A stretch of DNA of 44,047 nucleotides, from contig JAPTJF010000500.1 in assembly GCA_029339195.1 (NCBI GenBank), forward strand, positions 1-44,047. The letters run 5' to 3'. A program made the position numbers and the translations under genes. Below the pieces are notes generated by a model that made no database searches, was not told the DNA's origin, and saw only the letters and a program-made list of their open reading frames with translations. Below are positions 22,965 to 32,937 of this stretch, one piece after another (position 1 is the first letter of the stretch; every line of letters starts with the position of its first letter). The DNA comes from Micractinium sp. NFX-FRZ. Its lineage: Eukaryota; Chlorophyta; Trebouxiophyceae; Chlorellales; Chlorellaceae.

Positions 22965-23552
22965 TCTGTTGGGTGGAGCGAGGGAGCTGCATGGGTCTGC
23001 AAGTGACGGCGATCCGACAATTGAAGGTAAGTGGTCTTCACAGCAGTCTCGCAGGAGCCTGGAGGACGAGGCGCAAATGCGCCTGAAGTGCCTGCTGTGT
23101 GCTGGTTGGGTGCTGTGGAATTCGCCTGCCCTTGGGACTGCCGCTCTTCATTCCTCTCACCGGTCCGTCCTTGGATCATCCTTGGTTGGGGGACGCCTGT
23201 TCCCGGCCCGCCTTGTTCTCCCTTCCCGCGCTGAACCTCCACGCGCTTGCTTGGTGTCCCAGTCCTGGCGCAGCCCCCCCGTGCGCTGTAGCCCCGGGCC
23301 AGACACTAACGACCTGAAGGTGTGGGGATCCGCACGGCAATTGCCTTCAGCGGCCCGCCTTGGCTGCACCAGCCAACGACCCACCCCTGACGCGCCCCTT
23401 CGCGCTTGCGGCAGCTTGTAATTGAGGGAGGGGATAGCCCTGCGATGAATCGAGCCTCAGAGGAGCCTCGCAGCTCCCGGGGCCGCGCATCTCTGAACGT
23501 GCCCGCTGCCCATTTTATTGCCGTGCGCAGGACTCCCATTTGGGAGCGTAGA
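22965..23552. promoter_or_regulatory. Shared divergent promoter region, SAS-4 / KCBP
   Basis: 588 bases between the two divergent start codons; contains both 5' UTRs and promoters. An ATG at 23445 in frame with KCBP exon 1 begins a Ser/Arg-rich stretch and could be an alternative, longer KCBP start. No motif can be assigned by eye. Confidence 0.5.
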
Positions 23553-26500
23553 ATGACGGTGGAGATGGAGCACTCGGGAGAGAACGTGAGGGGGGAGGCA
23601 ACCACCAAATGGCGGCGGCGGCGGCGTGGGGGGATCCGCATGTGCGCACATGGGCGGCGCCGGCAACTGCCTGCCCCTCCCACGGCTCCTGCTGACACCT
23701 GTCTGCCCTCCTGGCTGGTCTGTATGCAGGGCTTTGGCCACCGGGAGCCGATGACACCGTCCACGGTGCGTGGCGGCGCCCGGGGGGGCGCTGCGCTGGT
23801 GCCTGGGTGTGCCGCCAGTTGCGTGTCGGTTGGGAGGCAGGGGACCAAGCAGGGATGCAATTGGCACCCGTTGAGGCCGTGGACGGCAGCATGGCGGCGC
23901 AGAAGTGCAGTCCGTTTGACTGGAACCGTGCACAGTCGGCCGGCGCAGCGGGCAGCAGCAGCTGTACCGCTGCTTGGCACCAACCCCTGGGCGGGTGCCT
24001 TCATTCCCCTTGTGCAGGCGCCTGCCGGGTTCACCGACCTGCGCAGCCCGCCCCTGGAGGGGCTGGACAGCCACCTCGACCGCTTCCAGCTGGAGGCGTT
24101 CAACAAGGCGCGCGCCAGCGGCGGCGGCGCCAAGATGGGCCGCTTCCTCAGCTTTGGGCGCAGCCCCAAGCCCTCCACTGGCGAGACGCCCGCCACGCCC
24201 GAGAACCTGCAGCTGGACGATCTGATGCTGTTCAGCGAGGACAGCCTGCCTGTCAGCCTGTTGAAGCACAACCCCGACAACGCGACGCGCGCGGTCAAGA
24301 TGTTCCAGTCGGTGCTGCAGTACATGGGGGTGCACGGCGAGATGCTGGGCGCCATGGCGGCGCTGGAGCTGGCGCAGAAGCTGCTGCACCAGGGGCTCAA
24401 GCGCGTGGAGCTGCGGGACGAGCTGTACCTGCAGCTGGTCAAGCAGACGCGCGGCAACCCCAACGGGGCGGCACGCACCAAGGCCTGGCAGCTCTTCTAC
24501 CTCACCGCCGCCACCATGCCGCCCTCCAAGGACTTCATGGGCATCATCTCGGGTGGGTGGGCGAGGGCGGTGCCTCTGTGGGTGCGCCTGCCAGCTCTGG
24601 GGTGCGCACACGCTGCATGCAAAGGCACGCCTGGCAGGCAGCAGCCTGGCAGCGGCAGCACTTGAAAAGTCGGGCAGCAGTGCCTGGCAGTGCGCCTGAC
24701 CGCCCTTTGTGCTGTCCTGCCGTTTATCTTGCCTCTGCTGCAGAGTATGTGCACACCTGCTCGCACAACCAGGAGGAGGAGCACGAGATCCGGGAGCTGG
24801 CCAACAAGACGTGGCACGCGATGAAGCGCACCGCCAAGGCGGGCCAGCGCCGCACGCTGCCCGACATGCAGGTGCGCAGGGTCTGGGCTGGGGTGCCATG
24901 TGGTCAGGGCCAGCATCCCTTCGCTCCTGCTGCCGTGTTCTCAATTGTAATCAGCTTGTGTTTGCCTTGCTTCATTGGCCACGCGGCTGCCGCCCAGCAT
25001 GCCAGCAGCCATGCACAGCAGCCCACCTCTGCTCGCTGCCCTGCGCCCTCCGCCTCTGTGCAGGAGATTGACGCTCTGTTCAAGGGCGTCAAGCAGAACT
25101 GCGTGGTGTACTTCCTGGACGAGACGTTTGAGGAGCTGGCCTACGACGCCAGCACCACGGTGGCAGAGGCGGTGGAGGCGCTGGCGGGGCAGATCAAGCT
25201 GGAGAACTACCAGACCTTCTCGCTTTTTGCGGTGCACAGGGTGGGTGTGCGAGGGCGGGGCAGGATGTGATGCGTGTTTGCTAGGGGGAGGGTGGGTGGA
25301 TGAACAGCAGGCAGAGTTCAGGGGACCGGTGCTGGCTGGACACAGGTGGCAGGCAGGCGGGAAGGGAAGGCAGTCGAGCACAAGTCAACACACAATGACA
25401 CAAGTTTGACAAGCTGGCGGCTGCCATGTGTCTGCCCTCGTAGCAAGCTCATACCCCCAACCTTGCCTGTGTCCCGCCGCCCGCAGGCCAAGGCCCCCAC
25501 CGAGCCGGGCATGGCCGCCATGGATGACCACGTGGTGCTGGACGACAACCGCTTCATCGCTGACATCATGTGAGTGTTGTGTGGTGCAGTGGGAGGAGGT
25601 GGGGATGGCGGCAGGTGCATGGCGGCGGGCCACCGTGGGGGCCCTGCAGGGCTGGTGGAGTGCATTGCATCGGATGGGCTGTCTGGTGTCCCTGCTGTTT
25701 GCTCAGCAGTTGTACATATGCTGGAGCTTCTCCCTCGGATCCATCCTAAGTCTTGCCCCCTTTGCTGCCGCCGCCCGCCTGGCATTCCACCTGACAGGTA
25801 CGAGTTCAAGCAGCTCAAGGCCAAGGAGGGCAACGTGAGCAAGCTGCTGTTCAAGAAGCGCATGTTCCGCGAGACCGACGAGACGATCACGGAGTCCCAA
25901 TTTGTGAACCTCTCCTACATCCAGGCGCAGCACGATTACCTGCAGGTGAGCGTTGACGCGGAGGGGGCGGGGAGAGGGGCGCGGCTTGGGGCGGGGAGAC
26001 AACGTGGCGAATGTGGAGGGGGACAGGCAGGGAGCAGCTTGCTCTGGCCCGCCCTGTGCTGTGCGCTGCCTTCTGAAGCCCACAGCACCTGCTGGATGCC
26101 AGACTCGCTCACCCCACCCCCGCCGCCCGTCCCCTCTCACCCCTTCTCTCTGCACAGGGCCAGTACCCCGTGATCCGCGAGGATGCGGCGCAGATGTGCG
26201 CGCTGCAGATGCAGGCGGAGCACGGCCCCACGCTGGGCGACGACCCCGCCGGCTTTGAGGCGGCGCTGGAGAAGTACATGGTGAAGCAGATCCTGACCAG
26301 CCGGCCCCGCCAGGAGTGGCTGACCGACGTGGCGTCGCGCTACCGTGCGCTCAGCCAGTTCTCCAAGGACGACGCGCGCACCCAGTACCTGCGCATCATC
26401 CGCTCCCTGCCCTACGGCAACTCCATCTTCTTCACAGTCAAGGTGGGGGCGTGCATGGGTGGATGGGAGTGTTGTTGCTTAGCGGACCACTCGGGGAGGC

Positions 26501-29500
26501 GTCACCCAGCTTTGTCCTGCTGCTGCTCTGCTGCTCATCACCTCCGCTGCCACGTGCGCTGTCTCTTCCCTGCCTGCTCTTTTTAGCTCACACCATCCCT
26601 CCTGCCCGTGTCCCCTATTCTCCCCCGCAGCGCATTGAGGACCCCATCGGCCTGCTGCCCCCCAAGCTGATCCTGGGCATCAACAAGCGCGGTGTGCACT
26701 TCTTCCGCCCCGTGCCCAAGGAGTACCTGCACTCTGCTGAGCTCCGTGATATCATGCAGTTCGGCTCCTCATCCCAGGTGCGGGGCTTGGCAGTCGTGGC
26801 GGGGCGTGCTGTTGGTAGGGAGCAGCGACGGGTCTTCAGGAAAAGCTGCGTGTCTGCTTTCCCACCCATGCTGTGCACCTCGTCACCCCTCTGCTGCCGC
26901 CCTGCTCTGCCCCTTGTGCCCCCTGCAGGCGGTGTTCTTCAAGATGCGGGTGGCGGGCGTGCTGCACATCTTCCAGTTTGAGACCAAGCAGGGCGAGGAC
27001 ATCTGCATGGCGCTGCAGGTGGGGGCGGGGCGCCAGGGAGGCCTGTCCGCCAGCCAGCCTGCCAGGGGGGCATCCCCGGGGGCACTTCAGCCTGCCTGCT
27101 GCCCTGCCCTGCCTGCTCTGCTGCTCTGCTGCCCTGCATGGGGAGATAATGCAAGTCATATTTACAACGCGCCTCACATCCCCTGCAGACCCACATCAAC
27201 GACATTATGATGAAGCGCTACTCCAAGGCCAAGGCGGCGCAGGAGGGCGGCGCCGACATTGCGGCAGGTGAGCCCAGCAGTCTGGCAGCGCGGCGTTGGA
27301 CGGTGTGCCTGCCGGCAGGTGCCGGCAAATCGAGGTGGAGTTACCTCTGGGCAGCAAGCTTGCCTGCCTTGTGAGGGGCTGTGCTCCTGCCCAGCCCTCC
27401 CTGCGCCGCACGCCCTGGCTGACCCCTCCTCCGCCCTGTCGACCCCTGCAGCCCCCGGTGGCGGCGACTTTGGCCCCAAGTACCAGGCGCACGTGGGCGA
27501 GCTGCAGCGCCAGCTGGACGAGGCACGCTCGGCCCTGGAGGCCAAGGAGGGCCAGCTGTCGGCGCTGACGGAGGAGAAGCAGGCGCTGTCCGATGAGCTC
27601 AATGTGCTCAGGGGCATGGGCGGCATCGCGGCGGGCGCCGGCGCCGGCGCTGCTGCGGCCAGCTTGGCGGGTGGGTGCAGTGCTGTGTTATATCCTGCCT
27701 GCGATCTGTGCAGTGCTGCGCCGTGCCGCCATGCCCACCGTGCCTCTGCATTCTGTCCTGCCTGCACATGTGTACGCTTGGCGCAGCGCAACACGCCTGC
27801 CTCTCTGTTTCTGCTCACCTGCCGCTTCTCTCGTCTCGTCCTCTCTATTCCCGCAGCCCTGGACCTGAGCGGCGGCGATGCCGAGGCCATGAAGCAGGTG
27901 GAGGCGCGCATCAACGCGGTGCTGGCGGAGAAGGCGGCCATGGAGAGCAAGCTGACGCGCATGGAGGCGCAGTACAAGAGCGAGATTGACAGCCTGAAGG
28001 GGGTGAGCTGGGAGGATGGCGCGCATGCGGGGCGGGGGTCAAGTGGGGGAGGGGGTGCAGGAAGTGGTAGCCCCGACAGCATTTCAGGGCAAGCACGGCA
28101 GGGGGCACAGACGCGTGTTTGTGCAACCCTGGCCAGAACCTTTTGTTCACTGTGCTTGTGTGCCCGCCATTCTGCCGCAGGGTGCCGCTGTTGGCGCTGC
28201 CGCCGCGTCTGCGGCCGCCGCCGCCGAGGCTGTGCGGGAGAAGGAGACCAAGATCAACGAGCTGATTGAGGAGCTGGGCAACAAGGAGATGCTGCTGTCG
28301 GAGGCGCAGTCGCAGCTGGCGGCGGTGAGTGCGGCAGGCGGGCGAGGCGGAGTTGAGCGTGAGGTTGTGGCTGGCTTGTGTTTGGCAGAGTCCGCACTAA
28401 ATGCACTCCCAACCAGTGACTTCCGCCATGCCTGCTCTGTGCCTCGACCCCTTGTCCTGCCCCTTGCCTCCCCCGCAGACCAGCAACCAGCGCAAGGAGC
28501 TGGAGGAGCTGCGGGAGATGAAGGAGGATGTGGAGCGGCGGGAGAAGGCGCAGGCGGAGGTCATCTCGCAGCAGGTGCGGCGGCAGGCGATGGCTTGGTA
28601 GCATGGGCAGGCCAAGGCAGTGGCGTTTCTGTGCAAAGGACTGAGGCGGCGGCTGTGAGGAGTGGAGGGTGCGCTGGGATGCCAGCGCCTTGCTCTCTGC
28701 CCCCCTGTTGCCGTCCCTCACAGCCTGCCTGCCTTGGCTCCCCCCTCCCCACCCTGTGCAGGCCAAGCGCCTGGAGGAGCTGGATGCCCTGTACCGCGAT
28801 GAGGCCATCATGCGCAAGAAGATCTTCAACCAGATGGAGGACATGAAGGGTGGGTGGGGCGGGCGGGGCACTTCGTTTGTAAGGGTGCACGCTGGGTGCC
28901 CAATCGGGCAGGCCGCAGCTTTGCGTCTGCTGATGCCTTTTGACACTTGCTCTGGTGACAGGGGGCAGGGGGCATGCAGCCCAGCATGGCCCAAGTTGCA
29001 CCTGTGTCTCTCTCCCACCAACTCTGCCACCCACCCGCCCCCTCTGCAGGCAAGATTCGTGTCTACGCCCGCGTGCGGCCCATCCTGCAGATGGAGAAGG
29101 ACCGCGGCCAAGTTGGTGAGGCTATGATTGTGGGGGCGGCAGCAAGGACATGAGAACATGGGATGCGGGCTGCGTGCCAGGGAAGCTGTGCTGCGAGCAA
29201 ATGCCTATTTGCCCGTCCTCCCCCCGGTGCTCGCCCTTGACTTGATGCCTGCCCCCTGCCCTCCTGCCTCCCCTGTGACCCTGCCCTGCAGAGGCGATCC
29301 AGATCCCCGATGAGCTGACCATCGCGCTGCAGTGGAAGGGGCAGAAGCGCGAGTGGAGCTTCGACTCCGTGTTCAGCGCCAGCACCCCGCAGGACAAGGT
29401 GTTTGAGGACACCAAGCACCTCATCCAGTCCGCGGTGGACGGGTACAACGTCTGCATCTTCGCCTGTGAGTGGAACTTTGGTGTGCTGAGGGCGGCCGTG

Positions 29501-32237
29501 TGGAGGGCGGTGCTGAGTTGGGGCGTTGAGGGTTGGTGAGGCAGGGTTAGGCGGGGGTGGTAGACGCCTGCTCCGTGGCGCCCCTGTCTGCCCGGTTGGT
29601 GCAAGTGGCAGGCTTTGCGTTAAGCCTGCCACTGGCCTACATGGGTGTGCTGGAAGAAACACCGTGGGTCAGCAGGAAGAAGTAGAGCAGTGGCAGGCTT
29701 AGCGCTAAGCCTGCCACTGCTCTGCCACTTCCTGCTAACCCACGGTGCTTTCTTCCAGCACACCAGCACAAAGCCTGCCACTGCACTGCCACTTCATGCT
29801 CACCCACGGTGCTTTCTTCCAGCACACTCACTCAGCACCTGGCCACCTTCTGTAACCCTTCTCCGGCTTTCCGCAGACGGCCAGACCGGCTCGGGCAAGA
29901 CGTTCACCATCTACGGCAACGACTCGCTGCCGGGCCTGACGCCCCGCGGTGTGACCGAGCTGTTCCACGTGATGGACCGCGACTCGGGTGGGTGGGGCAG
30001 AATGGGCCTGGGTTTGGAGGGGGGTGCCGTTTTGGTGGTCAAAGCGAGTTCATGGGCTGCGGGTAGCCGGCCTGATCGCCGAGGTGCTTCTCAACAAAAA
30101 ACAGCTCCCAGCGCGCACCTAGACACCCGAATTTCTCGAGCTGCCTGATAGGATTAGGGTTAGGGTTTAAATCCTAACCTTTAAACCCTACCGCCTCACC
30201 GCACTCACTGGCACTCCCTTTTTCCACCGCTCCTGGCCGCAGGCAAGTGCTCCTTCCGCATCTCCTGCTACATGCTGGAGCTGTACTGCGACGACCTCAC
30301 CGACCTGCTGCAGGAGCACAAGAAGGGGGACAAGCTGGTGAGGCAGCAGTTGGCCGGGGGTGAGGAGCAGGTGGTTCAGCAGTATGCGTTACAGGCAGGG
30401 CAGTGGCAGCCGCTGGTCGACTCACAGACCCTACTTCGGAAGAAGTGGCCCCTGCGTGCTGCCTCACGCTGTGCCCCGGCCTGGCCGCCTCCATCCCCTC
30501 ATCGGCCCGCCTCGGCTTGCCGTTCGCTTCCTCCCTCCTCACCCTGCGCTTCTGCCTCACCCGTCTCCCCCGCCGCAGCACAAGGTCCCGAAGCTGGAGA
30601 TCAAGAAGGACCCCAAGGGCGTGGTGACGGTGCCGGGCACCACGGTGGTGGACAACATCACCTCCGCACGCGAGCTGATGACCACCATTGAGGCCGGCCT
30701 GGGACGGCGCCGCACGGCCTCCACGCAGGTGCGCCGCCGGCTGAAGGGGCGACGGCAGGCGACCAGCTGGGGATTGTTCTCTACCGCAGAGCTTGCAGGT
30801 GGCACTGCAGAACAGCCTAATGGGCCTGGTCACAATGGCCAGCCCTGCCCTGACCCTTGTTGATTGCCTCTCTTGCGCTTCTCACCCTCTGCCCCTTCCT
30901 CGCCCATCCCCCATTCTCCTGCCCCGCAGATGAACCGCGAGTCCTCCCGCTCGCACCTCATCATCACCGTCTGTATCGAGTCTACCAACCTGCAGACCCA
31001 GAACGTGGCACGCGGCAAGCTGTCCTTTGTGGACCTGGCGGGCTCGGAGCGGTGCGTGCTGGGGCTGGCCTGCAGCCAGCAGGTCGGGGGGCAGCCTGGC
31101 GGGGGCGGCAGCGGGCCCGCGCTTGCCGTTGCCTTTGGCCCTGCCGCTGGTGGCTGCCTGTGGCAATGTGTGCCGTACCACACATGCCCCCTTTAAGGGT
31201 GGAACTTGTTGCTAAACAAGTGTGCGTCTCCCTTCCGTTCTGCAGCGTGAAGAAGTCGCAGGCAGCGGGCGACCAGCTGAAGGAGGCGCAGGCCATTAAC
31301 AAGAGTCTGTCAGCGCTGGGCAACGTCATCTCCGCCCTCGCCACCAACCAGGGCCACGTGCCGTACCGCGACCACAAGGTGGGGCGGGTGTTGAAGCGGG
31401 GCGGGAGATTGTAGGATGCTTCATCGCCTGGGAAGCGGCGGGTGTGCCGGGACGTTGGAGCACTTTCACCTGTTAGCACTTCTGAACCGCCTGCTTGTAT
31501 GCCCCCTGCAGCTGACCATGCTCATGAGCGACTCCATCGGCGGCACCGCCAAGACGCTCATGTGAGTTTGGGAGTGAGGCTGTGGGAGGCTTTCCAGCAA
31601 ACAAGCTAGCTGCCGCTCAAGCCAGCCCGGCCAACCGCCCTGGCCCACCACCTGCTCTGCCACCGCTCCGCTCCCATGCACACCCACTCCCTGCCTGCCT
31701 GCGCTCACCTGCCCTCGCCCCCTGCCCCCCCTGCCCGTCCGCAGGTTTGTCAACGTCTCCCCCGTGGACGCCAACCTGGACGAGACCCAGAACTCGCTGC
31801 AGTACGCGCAGCGCGTGTCCACCATCCGCAACGACGTGTCCAAGCACGAGAACAGCTCCGAGATGCTCAAGATCAAGAAGCAGGTCGACTACTGGAAGGA
31901 GCAGGCGGGGCTGCCGCCACACAAGCGCGACTACGTCGACCTGGAGGAGATCCAGGGTGGGTGGGTGCTGGGTGGCAGGGGTGCGGTGGGGTGGGCCTGG
32001 GGGAGCTTGGTGTGCAGGGTGGGGGAAGTATGGGGCGAGGGTGCAGGCGTGATGTGCTTCCCGGGGGTGGGGCGGGATTTGGTGAGGTGAGGTCTGGATG
32101 GAGCAGAGCAGCGCTGAGCAGCAGCACAGTTGGGCTGTGTGCCCCTTCAGTCGCAGGCTCGTCTGACCCGCCTTCCCTCCTTGCCATCCCACCTGCTGCC
32201 CTCGCCTGCAGACCAGAAGCAGAACGGCGACCAGTGA
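23553..32237 (+). CDS. KCBP: Kinesin-like calmodulin-binding protein (kinesin-14, MyTH4-FERM)
   Basis: Twenty-six exons: 23553-23585, 23730-23765, 24018-24552, 24744-24871, 25064-25240, 25487-25569, 25798-25945, 26158-26442, 26631-26777, 26929-27018, 27189-27267, 27452-27670, 27857-28002, 28181-28324, 28479-28574, 28762-28849, 29050-29115, 29292-29465, 29877-29987, 30243-30337, 30579-30728, 30930-31051, 31246-31378, 31512-31561, 31745-31956, 32212-32237; 1190 aa (Arabidopsis KCBP 1260). Order: MyTH4 (about 70-210), FERM (about 225-570), coiled coil (600-800), kinesin motor from [10 protein letters not shown] (812) with P-loop GQTGSGKT (about 893), switch I NRESSRSH (1012) and switch II DLAGSE (1045), then the calmodulin-binding tail ([16 protein letters not shown]). 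Established: KCBP is a minus-end-directed motor of green plants and algae, switched off by Ca2+/calmodulin, acting in division and, in Chlamydomonas, present in flagella. The first two tiny exons are the least certain part. Confidence 0.92.
29604..29633. repeat. Small perfect hairpin in KCBP intron 18
   Basis: AGTGGCAGGCTT (29604-29615) and its exact complement AAGCCTGCCACT (29622-29633) flank a 6-base loop. The same 11-12-base core recurs in the larger palindrome just downstream. Confidence 0.85.
29645..29763. repeat. 119-bp near-perfect palindrome in KCBP intron 18
   Basis: Arms 29645-29703 and 29704-29763 meet at TTAGCGCTAA with no loop. By eye they differ at four positions and one indel, so about 92% would pair. 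The outer ends read GTGTGCTGGAAGA and TCTTCCAGCACAC. A further direct copy of the right arm lies at 29768-29827. It sits wholly inside an intron. Possible sources are a small non-autonomous inverted-repeat element or a small-RNA hairpin precursor; the sequence alone does not decide. Confidence 0.85.
29768..29827. repeat. Direct copy of the palindrome arm
   Basis: This block repeats the right arm (29704-29763) with only a few changes and again ends TCTTCCAGCACAC. Each copy contains a pyrimidine tract plus CAG, so they also offer cryptic splice acceptors upstream of the real one at 29876. Confidence 0.8.
30149..30191. repeat. Interstitial telomere-like tract in KCBP intron 19
   Basis: Degenerate copies of the plant/algal telomere unit (TTAGGG, TTAGGGTTT) are followed by inverted copies (CCTAACC, TTTAAACCCTA). 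TAGGGTTTAAA at 30161-30171 and TTTAAACCCTA at 30180-30190 are exact complements, making a head-to-head arrangement with an 8-base gap. Confidence 0.8.
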
Positions 32238-32937
32238 GGCGCACCGCCGAAACCGCTGCCTGACGTGCCGCAGTGGCTGCAACAGCCCGCTTCGGAAACA
32301 GAACGACACCACGAGCTCTCCCTGTTCAGAACTGCCAACTCGAGTTGCCACTTGCTCTTCTCCCCCACCTCGTCTTGTCCTCCTGCCCTCATGCGTCGAT
32401 GGGGCCACACTCACCCGGCTGCCATGCGGCGGGCGTGGTGACTGTGACGTCGTGAATTCACTCTTCGTCCTCCACCTTTGCTTGACCTTCCCAATCACCT
32501 CGACGCCACGCTTTGCTTGCCTCGCCGGGGGCGGCCGGCCACAATCCACAGACTGTACCTTTGACGCCCGCCCCGCCTCCCGCCGAGTCCTACCGCCTCC
32601 CCCCCAGTACTTCCACTCGGCCTCTTTCATCGTCAGCAACAGATTTATATAACACCATGTAATTGCGCATGCTCATCATGATCACCACAGTTCTACAGGG
32701 ACATCTGTTGGGCCGGGCTGCGTTCTGGGCGGGAGGGAGTGGTCGGCAACGTGGCGCCGAGCGGGCACCACCTCTTGCAGTCGGCTGGAACGGTATGCTG
32801 GATGCCATTGCTGTTGTTGACTGTGATCACTGTTTCGGCCAGCCACGTTAAAGCAGTAGCAAGAGGAGTGAGAACAACTAGGGCTTGGAGGGGAGGTTCC
32901 GCAGGTCGGCAGCTCGCCGCGTGCATCTAAAGACAAC
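32238..32937. other. KCBP 3' UTR and PEPD promoter
   Basis: No coding sequence seen. TGTAA at 32658-32662 would end KCBP with a 3' UTR near 420-440 nt; the remaining 270 bases must hold the PEPD promoter and 5' UTR. Confidence 0.5.
32658..32662 (+). terminator. TGTAA poly(A) signal of KCBP
   Basis: Only clear plus-strand TGTAA between the KCBP stop and the PEPD start. Confidence 0.5.

Noticed and set aside
23406..24017. Continuous 5' extension of KCBP through 23586-24017
   Set aside because: Although open, the sequence is Arg/Pro/Trp-rich and unlike any KCBP; phase-0 GT-AG introns give a shorter N-terminus that matches the family.
23457..24944. 495-aa open frame on the minus strand
   Set aside because: Antisense shadow of KCBP exons 1-4, whose plus-strand frame encodes a clear MyTH4 domain.
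29645..29827. Palindrome as a CRISPR array or bacterial-type terminator
   Set aside because: Arms are inverted, not regularly spaced direct repeats with unique spacers, and the locus is inside a eukaryotic intron.
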